This document shows, piece by piece, positions 1 to 11,400 of a DNA stretch of 64,000 nucleotides (the stretch's first letter is position 1; every line of letters begins with the position of its first letter). Under the pieces are notes generated by a model. The model did no database searches. It was not told where the DNA came from and was given only the letters and a program-made list of their open reading frames with translations. The stretch is from the NCBI GenBank assembly GCA_947247005.1, contig OX365948.1, positions 13,443,455-13,507,454 of the forward strand. The letters run 5' to 3'. Source of the stretch: Spisula solida. Its lineage: Eukaryota > Mollusca > Bivalvia > Venerida > Mactridae. A program made the position numbers and the translations under genes.

Positions 1-25
1 AAGTATTTCCAGTACCCGGGTCTAT

Positions 26-190
26 CAATACAATACAATACAATACAATACAATACAATATCTTTATTTAGTCAGGTTACATTTGTAACAACAGACAATA
101 CAAAATGTTACAACAAAAAACATGCACATGGGTAACAACAACAAGGTAACAGTAGTGTAAAGTTTACAATATATTTTTAATTGTTCTGGT
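26..190 (-). repeat. Retroelement 3' end with pentamer tail
   Basis: Seven perfect copies of CAATA (26-60) are followed by tctttatttag and AT-rich sequence. Read on the minus strand this is an AATAAAGA stretch ending in (TATTG)n, the form of a LINE 3' end with a microsatellite tail. It probably sits in the intron after oxidase exon 5. No coding sequence of the parent element is visible, so the family is unknown. Confidence 0.4.
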
Positions 191-535
191 AAGTTTGAGT
201 AAATTACTTACACATTTGTGTATTTGGTATAAATTAGATATTTGACGGGGACAGCGATATTCACTGTCATATTTATATTATTGATTTTGTGTGTGTACGG
301 ATGACGTAAAAATTAAAAGGTCATTATAGCACGTGAAAATCATGGAGTGATACTGTTGAGTAAATATGGAATGTCATTGACTCGTCGATATTATGGTTTT
401 CGGTAGTTTGCACGAGAAAAGAGTGCAGCGTTGGGAGAATTTAGCGTTATGAATGGGAGTAGAGCACGTTGTAATGTTTTGATACACAGGCTTTATCATT
501 TACGGCGAGTTGAAACCAAAAGCCAATGAGCTTAC

Positions 536-590
536 CTCGTGAAAACTGCTCACATGTCTGTGCACAATCTTTCCGCCATTTTCTTCGAAC
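536..590 (-). CDS. DDO: Oxidase exon 5
   Basis: Acceptor atgacag|GTTCG and donor CACGAG|gtaagc bound 55 nt. It reads FEENGGKIVHRHVSSFHE, the segment that in relatives precedes the 'VNCTG' strand. Phase 0 out. I found no next exon in 1-535, so the gene continues beyond the edge. Confidence 0.85.
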
Positions 591-2743
591 CTGTCATAAA
601 AAATCGTCACTGAGTACTAGTAGACTAACGATTATGATTCTAGCCAATCGTTTATGGTAGGCTGGTTGAATTAACTGAGTGTTAGACGTGTATCAATATG
701 CTATATTTTTGTTGCAGTCTAACACGATAAGCGGAAACTTATAACTATCAAACAATAAAAACTATATTCCATGATAAAAACTTCTTATTAGCCTTTAAAT
801 AAACTTGAATTCGATCTGATAGTTTTACGACCCACCTTCTTCTGAGCCACGATAAATATTTCGCCATAAGTACAGCGATTGTTGTCACCTTGAACCCATG
901 TCTGAAATGCATTAAAAAAAACACAGTTATTATGACTTATAATTTGAATAAATTTGGATATTATTACGGTGACCTGCGAGTTCCAGCGACGCCAATTTGT
1001 CATCATTAATCTTTGAAATTGCTTTGGTGATCAAGCAAATTCCAACAAATGCCCATGACTAGAACTCGTAACTAAGATTTTAAATATTGAGATTTACTTC
1101 TCCTGTCCTCAGTAGTTCATCTATAAATCAATTGGTTCAACTCCACCCGCGCAGTATTATATCATAATGGGAACCGGTGCAATAAGGGCTAGGGCGTGTG
1201 CTTTGGGGTCGATGGGTCCCGTCTGCGCCTCTACTTAATTTCTCTTAGCAAGAATCACACACATGCTCCAATTTACCCGGGTGTATGAATGAGTATCTGA
1301 GAGGGTCAAAAGCCAAGTCTTGAAGTGTTGTGGCTGCCAACCAGCAGACTTTTGACTCCATGATCGGGGCCCTGAGTACCCAATTATACAGTTGGTTGAA
1401 CGGACGCATGTCTGAATAAAGACTTTGGTTATTTCATATTGTTAAAATATCACCGTTTTCTGAAAATAACTAAGTGTGAATTGTACTTACTCGAAATTCT
1501 GAAATCCAAGTGTTTGCTTTTCATCCTCGGTCATTTCTTCACAGTTTAAAACAACATCTTTATAAAAGGGCTCCTTAAAGCAAACAACACTAAGCATAGT
1601 CTCGATATCTCGAGTGGAGATAACTCGAATTAATGCGAAACTTGGAAAGTTGGCAGAATAATATCATACATGTACTTCGAAACAGTAAATTAAAAACGCC
1701 GTTCTCTTATGTTAATTTAAATTTACGACACAACAACTTCGACTGTGGCATTGTAATCATTTTAACTAGAGAAAAGCTGCTCGTCAAGAAACATTAAGAA
1801 CACTATTTGAAACTCTGCAACAGTTAATGTAGAAGTGTCCCTGCAAAGTTGATTTACTCGAGAATTACCTAATAAATACTTGATAAGAGAAATAATCAAC
1901 ATTTCAATGTAAACAGTTTGTACAGACCTTCTCCTGTGAGTGTTCATCAATTAGATCATACCCACTGATGAACATAACACCTGATTCCCCAGCTTCTTTA
2001 CTTCTCGCCAAGTTACAGTAAAACTTCCATGATGTGGTGATCCATCTCCTAGTAAGGTATAAAACACTATTCATCATTGCATCATGATGTCATAGAAATA
2101 TGCTTTCGTTTTGTTTCCGGAATTCCGACCTACTCTAAGATACACATTAAAGTTGCTCTTTCTCTATGGTGAACACACGTGTTAATTTCCTGTGTCAACA
2201 TTTGACTAGGCTTGCACAATCACTAAATGAGATTCAACTTTTTTGTCAAATCATAAATGATAGGAAGCCATAAACCACTGAAAGTAACAATATTAAGCCT
2301 TCAATATCATCAAAGGCTCAATGACGTACATTGGGTTCAGAAAATTACGACAGGTCTGTGGAATGCAAGACATTACAGAAACCATAACATAGCCATAAGA
2401 AAATATAATAGTTTTGCTGCTTAAGGACATTGAAAAAGCTAATAAGTTCACTTAACCGAAATACCACGAGACTAACGCTTACAGGCTGAGATGGTTTCGG
2501 TACTATGAAAGGGGTGGATATCACAATGAATACAGTAAATTACCTTAACAAGTGAACATCGTTTTTTGCCAACATTTGTGAGAACGAAGGCACAAACAAT
2601 CCACCAATACCATAACTGGTTGTAGCATCACATGACTGATCTGTTGCTATGGTAACACGTGCATCCGGTACCAACTGTTGTAGATTTACACCAGTTGAAA
2701 GTCCAACTACTCCTGCACCTATAACCACTATATTCAACGACAT
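536..2743 (-). CDS. DDO: D-aspartate/D-amino-acid oxidase, 5' half (five exons, runs off left edge)
   Basis: Peroxisomal FAD enzymes of this family oxidise D-amino acids to 2-oxo acids, ammonia and hydrogen peroxide. Five exons join in frame: 2743-2544, 2048-1928, 1573-1491, 901-836 and 590-536 (525 nt, 175 codons of about 340 usual). Intron phases are 2, 0, 2, 2, and every border is GT-AG. The N-terminus shows the FAD dinucleotide motif VVIGAGVVGLSTG and a later TTSYGIGGLFVP segment. Downstream come RWITTSWKFY, the SGYDL motif, EPFYKDVV, and a GFKVTTIAVLMAKYLSWL helix, in family order. The substrate-binding half and the C-terminal peroxisomal signal lie outside the window. DDO is favoured over DAO by the TTS-G-GG segment, but the two cannot be separated on this half. 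Introns hold repeats but interrupt no exon. Confidence 0.88.
836..901 (-). CDS. DDO: Oxidase exon 4
   Basis: Acceptor gcatttcag|ACATGG and donor AGAAG|gtgggt bound 66 nt, phase 2 on both sides. It reads HGFKVTTIAVLMAKYLSWLRRR, equivalent to the family segment 'G-W-x-T-S...YLxWL'. Despite its small size, phase and motif both fit. Confidence 0.85.
1140..1430 (+). repeat. Probable interspersed repeat in oxidase intron 3
   Basis: The stretch is GC-richer than its surroundings, with cggtgcaataagggctagggcgtg at one end and gacgcatgtctgaataaagactttgg at the other. It sits wholly inside the intron between exons 3 and 4. Its sharp composition change and AATAAA-bearing 3' end suggest a retroposed SINE-like unit. 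No clear A and B boxes are visible. Confidence 0.3.
1491..1573 (-). CDS. DDO: Oxidase exon 3
   Basis: Acceptor tgctttaag|GAGCCC and donor TTCGA|gtaagt bound 83 nt. It reads EPFYKDVVLNCEEMTEDEK. This matches the family segment in which an aromatic-Lys-Asp pair precedes the 'LT-x-x-E' stretch. Phase 0 in, phase 2 out. Confidence 0.87.
1928..2048 (-). CDS. DDO: Oxidase exon 2
   Basis: Acceptor ttactag|GAGATGG and donor GAGAAG|gtctgt bound 121 nt. Joining to exon 1 (phase 2) gives an open frame of RWITTSWKFYCN followed by EAGESGVMFISGYDL. The aromatic helix and SGY motif are typical of D-amino-acid oxidases. The exon ends in phase 0. Confidence 0.88.
2544..2743 (-). CDS. DDO: Oxidase exon 1
   Basis: Start ATG is at 2743-2741, giving 66 codons plus 2 nt. 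The donor is AAG|gtaatt at 2544/2543. It encodes the beta-alpha-beta FAD-binding fold: a hydrophobic strand, GAGVVG, then a second strand ending near VTIATD. The Met sits three residues before the strand, as is usual in the family. If unspliced, the frame ends one codon later. Confidence 0.9.
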
Positions 2744-3060
2744 ATTGACATATTATGTAATTTCACTCGTATGTTGTAAGCTGAAAACATATCCTATCTA
2801 TATAGAGATACTTGTATTCAACCTGTTTTTAAATAATATGTCACGCCACCCGAATACCCATATATGGTGGTATACAACCGCCATCAGATTTTAAAGTAGA
2901 TATACATGTACCTAAATAATTCATATCAGTATGTTTATGAATCGATTTATTTTAAAAGTGTCTGTGCAAACTACAATAGAATTGAAATAAAATACGATCA
3001 CGTTTACATGTGACCCCAAGTCTGACGCCGTTTTCTTTAACTACCCGGTTGCACCTTAAT

Positions 3061-3091
3061 GCACGCATGTTAATTAAATTAACATGCGTGC
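3061..3091. repeat. Perfect palindrome
   Basis: Two 15-bp arms, gcacgcatgttaatt and its exact reverse complement, are separated by one base. It lies upstream of oxidase exon 1, about 320 bp 5' of the ATG. It could be a cruciform or transposon-end relic. No longer element can be traced around it. Confidence 0.7.
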
Positions 3092-3885
3092 TTAATGTGA
3101 TCAAAATCGTGATGCAGCCTGACCCGACGAATAATGTTCTGATGTGTAAGAATGTCACCTATAGAATCCCTAGATGCAACGGCAAACTATCTACAAAAAA
3201 TCACTAGCTGTATATTTGAAATTACAACTTATATATTTGAAATTACTACTTGTATATTTGTCATTATGTCTAGTTTACGCTTCACTGGTACGATATGGCA
3301 ATAATGAGACACCATTCGTGTACAGGGAGTGTACATTTCATGGTTTTGGGTAATAAAAAACTCGATACTCTAGGTATGTTTATGAATTCAAACGATTTAC
3401 CGCAGTATACTTTGACAATTTGTGTTTTAATAAATAAATAATTAACCGTGTGTGACTTTAAACTGATCATGTACACACTAGGCCTCGTAATTATTATATC
3501 GATCTCTCAACATCAACATGATAATTGTCTGGAATGCATGAGAGTGTGAAAAAAATGAGAGTGTGAAAAAGAATGAGAGTGAGAGAAAGAAAAACTTTAA
3601 AAACACTTTGAGTGCACTTTTGTCATTACTGTTATAAACCAATGCAGCTAATGTATTTCAAAATAGTACTTGAATTGTAGCCTCCGCGTCGGTATGTAGG
3701 GGGGGGGGGGGTGAAGATATGCAAGGGAGGTAATTTGCTGATTGTACAAGTTGTCTTTCTTTGACCAGCATTCGTGGTCTGTCTATGAGTTGTCTCGCTT
3801 ATTATTTAAGCACCAGTCTAGGCATACAAGTAATGATAAAAACGCGCCATGTATGTCCCCCTGTCAGAGATTGAGCTACTCGATA

Positions 3886-3965
3886 GCCTAGTGACCGGTA
3901 GAGCATCCGTTTGGACTACGGGAGGTTCTGAGCATACATGGGTTCGACCCCAGGCCGCATCAAAC
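3886..3965 (+). repeat. tRNA-derived SINE head
   Basis: tagcctagtgaccggtagagca resembles a pol III A box, and gggttcgacccc (near 3950) is a good B box. The arms do not fold into a full tRNA. Sequence runs on as a non-tRNA body after the B box, so this is a SINE head, not a tRNA gene. Confidence 0.5.
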
Positions 3966-4794
3966 CAACGACGAAATAAAAATGGTACCAGTATTATCTT
4001 GCTAAATCTATGCTAAGCATGAAAAGGAACTCGCTTCTCTTCTCTCATACTCTCGTGGCGATGGGTGAACATCATAATTGAGGTGTCGAAAGTGATTAAC
4101 AATTGACCTAAAACAAATAAGTATAAACAAAGCTTTACTTTCCCCTCTTCTAACTTCTTCAGATATCGGTCATGTCGCGAAGAGGCAAGAATGTGATATG
4201 TGGGTACTTAGTTGTTGATTCACTGGATAAATGGTTCATCCACGTGTTCTCCCAGTCTTGTTGACGGGTTTCCATTGAGTTTTAAAATGCTGTTTAATTG
4301 AAGTGTGTGTTGTTGTTTTTCAGTAATTTGCGGACATACTTATGAAAACATATTAATCAGAACAGTTCTCTGACAGGACTGGGAAGTGGTGTATCGGGAT
4401 TGCTTCCGTGGCTAATGCACCTACAATTTATCAATATTTCCTTCAATATTTTGCCCAAGGGGCGCAGACCCAGGGGAATTAGAAATGTTTCACTTTGTGG
4501 TCTAGTTTCCTATCCTATTATATAGGGGAATACTTTTTTGGAAATTGGTTATCAAGTTCCCTTCCCATGTGCAGATAGTCCTGTCTAATTCCTTGGAGGT
4601 GTGGTTGTTCATAAATACGGACCAATTAAGTCTAATGTGACGACAGGGTTTATATCAAATTCACGCACATCTGGCAAGTCTTTATGTCCAATCCCCCCCC
4701 CCCCCCCATCTGGAGGAAAACATTGATAAGTGCATATACGGGACAGAAATCCCTCAACTACAGTGTAATTTACGTCCGGTACTATGTACACACT

Positions 4795-5350
4795 GTTGCT
4801 GTCTACTCCTGGTACGGGGGCTGGACTGCTGTGGTGTTGTGTAGTGGTATCTAGACTCCCGGGACGGGGGCTGGACTGATATGGTGTTGTTGTCTACTCC
4901 CGGGACGGAGGCTGGACTGCTATGGTGTTGCTGTCTACTCCTGGTACGGGGGCTGGACTGCTGTGGTGTTGTGTAGTGGTATCTAGACTCCCGGGACAGG
5001 GGCTGGACTGATATGGTGTTGTTGTCTACTCCCGGGACGGAGGCTGGACTGCTATGGTGTTGCTGTCTACTCCTGGTACGGGGGCTGGACTGATATGGTG
5101 TTGTTGTCTACTCCTGGTACGGGGGCTGGACTGCTGTGGTGTTGTGTAGTGGTATCTAGACTCCCGGGACGGGGGCTGGACTGATATGGCGTTGTTGTCT
5201 ACTCCCGGGACGGAGGTTGGACTGCTATGCCCTGGGACGGGGGCTGGACTGCTATGGTGTTGTTGTCTACTCCTGGGACGGAGGCTGGACTGCTATTGTG
5301 TTGCTGTCTATTCCTGGGCCGGGGCTGGACTGATATAGTGTTGTGGAACA
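4795..5350. repeat. GC-rich minisatellite (about 44-50 bp unit)
   Basis: About 12 diverged copies of a unit like 'tctactcccgggacgggggctggactgctatggtgttgt', with two alternating forms (tcctggtacggg and cccgggacggg). Some copies carry an insert tgtagtggtatctaga. It abuts the RT remnant at 5400. A run of about 15 C lies just upstream at 4686-4700. Confidence 0.85.
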
Positions 5351-5399
5351 CAGTCTTGAAGGACTCTATAGAGTTGAGATGTCCGTGATGGTGGTTGGG

Positions 5400-6290
5400 A
5401 GTCTATTCCAGTCCTGTATAGTTCTCAAGAAGAAGGGATTATAATACAATGTATATAGAGACGTTGGAAGATGATACGTATAGTCCGACTGTCGAGTGAC
5501 CGCAGGACCAGAGGCACCCACAGGCTGTGGGTGCCTCTGGTCCTGCTGTCACTCGACATCATGATGCTGGACGCCGTTGGGATATCCACCATGGAGTGTC
5601 TGATCTTGAATAGCATGGTCAGTCGTAGGACTCGGCGGCGATCGACGAGAGGCTCCCAGCCGAGTAAACTCACCATGTCTGTGACACATCCCGGGGTTCT
5701 GTCAGTGAAGTTGTTGCGCACATAACAACAGCCGGGCGCTGTACTTTGTTCAGGCGGTTGATGTCATCCGCTCTATGGGGATCCCAAAATGTTGATGCAT
5801 ACTCCTAGTTGGCCGGACCAGTGTCTTGTAGGTGGTATCTCTCACTGCCCTGATGCAGTCCCTGAGGTTGCGTCTGAGAAATCCAAGTTGTTTGGAGGCC
5901 TTAGTAGCTATGGCTTATGTGTGATGCTCCCAGTGGAGGTCGTTGCTGAGGGTCACATCAAGGTACTTCGCACTGTCTTCAACTTTTTATCGTTGTCCAT
6001 GGAGGTAGCAATTGGTCCCATGGACTGGTGCTGCATGTTGTGATTCTCAGCACTGTACACTTGTCCGGGTGCAAGCACATCTGTCATATTGATGCGCATT
6101 CTTCTAGGGCTGTGAGATCATCATGTAGTCTGGCGGAGTCTAATCATTCTTGGTGGAGTTGTCCAGCATGGTGTCATCTGCGGTGGAGGATTTGCAGACG
6201 GAGGACATGTCGTTTATGTAAACGAGGAAGAGGATTGGGCTCAGTACAGTGCCCTGGGGTACTCCTGATAGTACCTGTTTTTTTTCCTGA
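5400..6290 (-). pseudogene. Decayed non-LTR retrotransposon reverse transcriptase
   Basis: On the minus strand, broken frames read in RT order. Near 6270-6180 is QGTVLSPILFLVYINDM followed by TADDT (catalytic A-D-D present). A thumb-like region follows, then YASTFWDPH and DINRLNKVQR. Near 5720-5560 is the C-terminal NFTDRTPGCVTDMVSLLGW with VDRRRVLRLTMLFKIRH. This matches jockey/CR1-type invertebrate LINEs. Several stops and frameshifts break it, and 5' parts (endonuclease, early RT motifs) are missing. At 5491-5557 the coding sequence turns back on itself in a hairpin. It is non-functional. Confidence 0.75.
5491..5557. repeat. Near-perfect 33-bp-arm hairpin inside RT remnant
   Basis: The left arm (5491-5523) and right arm (5525-5557) are reverse complements with one mismatch and a one-base loop. 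The arms derive from the 3' coding part of the RT remnant, so the end of the element has been copied back in inverse orientation. Confidence 0.9.
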
Positions 6291-6599
6291 TGTGCTCCCC
6301 TCTACAATGGCGTGTTGGGTTCTATTAATTTAGGAATGATCGAGTTGTCTTGGATACCATATAGTCCAGGAGCCAGATTTCAAAAGAGCCTTAAAATGGA
6401 TTTTCATTTACCCCATCTGGTAGAAAAAGTCTGTTGGTATTTTCGAATAATAAAGACATTCAGGCGTTGGGAAAAGGTGGATGCCAGATCTGAAAGTGGT
6501 GCAGATATTTTTAACAGGGGCAACAACTCTTGCTTCGGAACAAATTTATGAAAAGACCCGATGTCCTGTGTTCTTGTGTTAAGTTTTTGTTTATAATTG

Positions 6600-7450
6600 T
6601 ATTGCAACATATTTGCATGGCTATTGTTCATTTGATAATGTGCGTCAAAATGACATACAACATGGACCAGTTTGAGGTCAAGGTCAATTTAAGGTCAAAG
6701 TCAGAAAAATAGCTAAAATTGAAAATTTGCTCTCTATCTTTCTTAGTAAAGCATGTGTTTTGAATTGAATTAGGTTGTAAAAATGATAGTTGTGGTAGTT
6801 AGTATATATTCTCTCTTAATAAGCTATTTGTTTGATTAAAAATATAAAAACATTGTCATAACAGCCATTTTATGCATATGCATGTTGGCCGAGATGACAT
6901 TCTTACGAAGGCCACTAGCATTCTATGATCTAATGTGATGTGTTTGTTTACGTATGTAGTGTCTAAAAGTTTATGGATATTATTCATATGATTATACAGA
7001 TCAAATGGGCATGCACCTAAGAAAAATTTGAGGGCAATGTCAAGGTCATTTCAAGGTCAAAGTGAATAAAATAGCTGAAAAAAGTAAAACATGATATTTC
7101 CTCTCAATTTTTCTTAATATAGCATATCTTTTTTTGGTTATGAAAATGATAGTTGTGTTGGTTAGTTCGTATTCCCTCATGATAAGCCATTTGTTTAATT
7201 TGAAATGTATCATTGTTTTAAATAAACAGCCATTTTATGCTTGGCGAGATGGCATTCATACTAAAACCCCATGGCATAATAAGATCTAACGTGATTAGTT
7301 TGTTAACGTATGAAGTGTGGCCTATTTGCATGGAAATTATCAATTTGATTATATACACCAAAATGGACATACACCTAAGACCAATTTTAGGTCAAGGTCA
7401 TTTCAAGGTCAATGTGAAAATGTTTGCAAGACTTCTATCTGTTTCTGTTT
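6600..7450. repeat. Three diverged tandem repeats of about 355 bp
   Basis: Equivalent blocks end near 6712, 7073 and 7424. Each has a '-tttgcatgg-att-tt-attTgatta' segment followed by direct 'aaggtca' motifs (aaggtcatttcaaggtcaa-gtga). They are separated by similar AT-rich spacers. No coding capacity. 'aaggtca' runs are common in bivalve interspersed repeats. Confidence 0.65.
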
Positions 7451-8037
7451 TGGGACAATGTGTGTACGCAGCTCATGTATAGTGTACTTTTCGTTGAGTT
7501 GATGCTCGTAACTCGTTATGTATGAAGATATCTTATTTTGTCCAAAACAGAGCCCGATACTAAGCCCGACATCGTAAGGTGTCTTTTAGCGTTGTAACAC
7601 TTTTATTGCATGTTTTCAAAGTAGGTCAATAACATCTAAAAGTCAACAACAATAGTGGCCAACTGAAAACAACAACAATCAAACAGAACATTGATAAAAA
7701 GTAGGGTATTCGTCTCAAAGCTGCAATATTAAAAGTTGGACTGTTAGCTGCTCGTACAAGCTCGAGTTTATCCCAAATTCACTTTTTTTGGAATACAATT
7801 CTTGAAGTTAACAACATTGTATCCACTGGATACCATGTTCATTACGTGGTGCCCAAAACGTCATCTTATTCTAAATGCCATGAAAATATTAAAGTTAATA
7901 CCACCATTACTTTCAAGAGAAGTTTTTACGTAGTATAACAAAGGATGGAACATATGCTCACTATCATTAACCAAGAATGAAGCGGAAACATCATTTATGT
8001 ACATACAGGTCTTATACATATGCATGTGTATTAGCAT

Positions 8038-8043
8038 TTTATT
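8038..8043 (-). promoter_or_regulatory. Polyadenylation signal of the death-domain gene
   Basis: AATAAA on the minus strand, about 170 nt downstream of the stop codon, in AT-rich sequence with no closer canonical hexamer noticed. Assignment to this gene is by position. Confidence 0.5.
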
Positions 8044-8210
8044 TTTCGAATTATATTTATAAATCGTGTTGACATGAATCACAATTGTAAGATTCCTCTA
8101 CTTTAGGGTGTCTGTAACGTTCAGTATAACCAAGACAACAGCGCTCACAGAATTGTATTCCGTAGTTTTAAAAAAGTTTCCTTTCATAGTGAGAGTAAGA
8201 ACCTATCAGT

Positions 8211-8485
8211 TTATCCGACCGGAAGTTCAGACGCTAGATCTGACATACCGATTTCATCCAGTGCTAATACTAGATCACGCACCGTAACTAAACCACCATT
8301 TTGCCTCTTCCATTTCAACAAAGTCTGGTAAGTCATTTCATATTGTCCTTCGACATGATAGTCAATCTCTATAGCTTCTATCTGACCACGACTTAGTCCA
8401 AGACACGATGCAAGGTTTCTCCAATGTTTACCAATATGTTTACTGACGTGGTTGTAGTCTGATATTGATGGTGGCTCGTCCGAAT
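8211..8485 (-). CDS. Death-domain gene exon 3 (terminal)
   Basis: Acceptor tttacttcag|ATTCGG, phase 1. There are 90 sense codons to TAA at 8213-8211. It carries the whole death domain: helix 1 to the conserved Trp (KHWRNLASCLGL), the I-x-x-I-E helix, the LLKWKRQN helix with the second conserved Trp, and the final VRDLVLALDEIGMSDLASEL. The domain fills the exon and the protein ends a few residues after it. The 3' UTR follows to an AATAAA at 8043-8038. Confidence 0.85.
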
Positions 8486-11400
8486 CTGAAGTAAATAGAA
8501 AACTAAACTTGTATTCGTATGTAAAATTATGTATAGAACAGTAAACAACTTACTCGAATGTAAAACTATGTTTGGATCTTGAATCAAGTTGGAGGCAGCT
8601 TCGAATTCAGGATACTTATACACTCTGGTGCGTTTCAGAGAAGTTTTAAGATATACAACGGAGTTCAACTTAGGCAAACTCAGAACAACTTCATTCGGAG
8701 TTTAGGAACGTTCACAAACGGCGTACAATGTACATTCACGTTTATTTCCAAACGTTATTTCAACGTACAGAGTGTATTAATGATGTTTGTTGACATCAGC
8801 GTTCGCCAGCGAACGCCAACTCTTGTAAACTAACGGGAGTTAAACGTTTGACCAAACGTCGGTACAAACGTCGAAGTGTGAACCCAGTAGTCCATGGGCC
8901 AGTGGGGTAAACCCTCCCCCCCCTAGGGAATTTCGGACACTATATTTTTCTGAAAGCGTATGACCAGTGGAGTATTTTTCCAAAGTCTGCACTTTTGCCG
9001 TTGGGGCGTTAAGATTTTTTGGGGTAAAACGTTAAAAATATGAGCGAAAGTGTGAATTTCTGGAATTGGTTAATTACTATCACATTTAGTAAGTTATTTT
9101 GTAATTAAACACTTTCATGGGTTGATATTGACTCATAGTTTAAGTCTGCAAAATTCTAGTCCCGTGTAATTATGCAAAATGGAATCTTTTTGGGGTAAAA
9201 CATTAAAAAATACATGAAAAAGTGCAAATTTTGAGAATCGGTACACTTTAATGGCAGAATACAATGTCATTGATCTTTTTTTTTGGTAATTATGAAAGGC
9301 TTAGACCTACCAATACTTTTCCCAAAGTCTGCACTTCAGACATTGGGGCGTTAAGATTTGTTGGGGTAAAACGTTAAAAATATGAACGAAAGTGTTAATT
9401 TCTGGAATTGGTTTATTACTATCACATTTAGTAAGTTATTTTGTAATTAAACACTTTCATGGGTTGATATTAACTCATAGTTTAAGTCTGCAAAATTTTA
9501 GTCCTGTGTTATTATGCAAATAGGATATTTTTGGGGTAAAACATTAAAAAATACATGAAAAAGTGCAAATTTTGAGAATCGGTACACTTTAATGGCAGAA
9601 TACAGTGTCATTGATCTTTTTTTTTTGGTAATTATGAAAGGCTTTGACCTACCAATACTTATTATTATAATTATTTCCCCTGCTTTTAAATGGTGTACAA
9701 ATTGTAACGATGTATTCACTTAACTATGCTATAACACATTGTGCCTTACTGTATTTTAATTGCAATTGTAAATACCAATAAAGGCATATTCCCAAAATGT
9801 ATTTTAACATTTAAATGCACAAAAGGTGGGTCTATTATGGAAAATGGCCTTCAAAATGGCCTTCAAAATGGCCGCCAAAATGACTAAAGTATTGAAAACA
9901 TCTGTTCTACTTATTTACAAGTACTCAAAATATGATTTTGAAATCTATTTCCATTTTTCACTTTGTTTGCAATGTATGTTATAGTTGGCATCAGTAACAT
10001 TTGTATGGATTGTGTTAATTTATACTTACATGTATTTTACAAGAGTGGGTGGGGTAAATATACATTCATTTTTTTCAAATGTTATTGTACAGCTATTCCT
10101 TGTGACACAATGGCTGTGCATCATGGTTGTGTCAGGAATGGCTGTTCTGGGTGGTTGTGAGTATCCAAGAGGACCAGGAATCTCTCGACCTTGTAGTTGC
10201 CAGTACACATAGTGCAATAAATGAGATACCACATGATAGTGCACATCCTATAAGACCATGGATGTGTGTATCCAGTAGTACTGTCTGCTCATGGTATGTG
10301 TCAGTACCCTACAGCACCATAAATACCTGTACCTAGTGGTATTGGGTACCCTCTAATTGATGCACCTAGTGGTTATGAGTACCAAATACAACCAAGTATG
10401 CATGAACACGGTGGTTGTGGGTACCCATTAGTACTAGGATGGATGTACCTAATGGTTATGAGTACCTAATAAGACTAGGAGTTTATGTGCAAGGTGGTCG
10501 TGAATACATACATGGACTAGGACTGATTTACCCAGTGTTTATGATTGCATAACAAGACCAGGAATGTTCTACTTAGGCACTAAGTCGTCAAAAGGACGAG
10601 GAATGGGTGCTCCTAATGGTTGTCTGTACCCAACAAGGCCAGTAATGTATGTACATAACAGGATCCGGAATAGTGGCTATGCATACCAAATAATACCATG
10701 AATGTATGTACATGTACTAGTAAATGATGGTAGTGGGTACCCAATAGGACCTATAACGGTTGTGTATTGTAGCTGCAAGTACTTTATCACACTTCTTATG
10801 CATGTACATGGTGGTTACGGGTACCCACTTAGTCTAGGAATGTATGTATCCAGTGGTTATGAGTACCTAATAAAGTCAGGACTGTCTGTACATCGTGGTA
10901 ATCATGACCCAATCAAACAAAAAATGACCACTCCTTGTGGTTGTTAGTACATAACCCGTCTGCAATCGTCTGTACATTGTGGTTTGGAGTATCCAATAGG
11001 ACAAGGAATGCATGGGACATGATAGTTGTGGGTACCCACTAGGACTTGAAATGTATGTACCTAGTCGATATGAGTATCTAATTAGACCATGCTTCATGTA
11101 CATGGGGTTAGTGATTACCCAATTTGATGAACAAAATGGTCACAGCTGAGGGTTAGGCATGCTCACTGCTGAATTTTAAAGACCAGGAATGTCTCTACAT
11201 GGTGTCAATACGACAAGGAATGGGTGATCCCAATAGTTGTCTGTACTCAATAAGACCAATAATGTATGTAACTAGTGATTGAGAGATGTCTTAACATGAT
11301 GATGTTCAGTATCTATCCTAAACAGGAATGTCTGTTAATCGTGGTTATTGGCACCCTATACGACCAGGAATGTATGTATATGCATGGTAGTCAGTACCCA

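Noticed and set aside
788..1006. 72-codon minus-strand ORF as a gene
   Set aside because: The true coding part is oxidase exon 4 (836-901), which uses a different frame of the same bases.
1762..1950. 62-codon minus-strand ORF as a gene
   Set aside because: It overlaps only the end of oxidase exon 2 and is intronic in another frame.
3886..3965. Functional tRNA gene
   Set aside because: A and B boxes are present, but the stems do not pair and a SINE body follows. The same reasoning applies to the heads at 35128, 37135, 49333 and 60536.
3695..4700. Runs of G (about 3701) and C (about 4687) as G-quadruplex regulators
   Set aside because: They are simple homopolymer runs with uncertain length in assemblies. 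No further G tracts are arranged around them.
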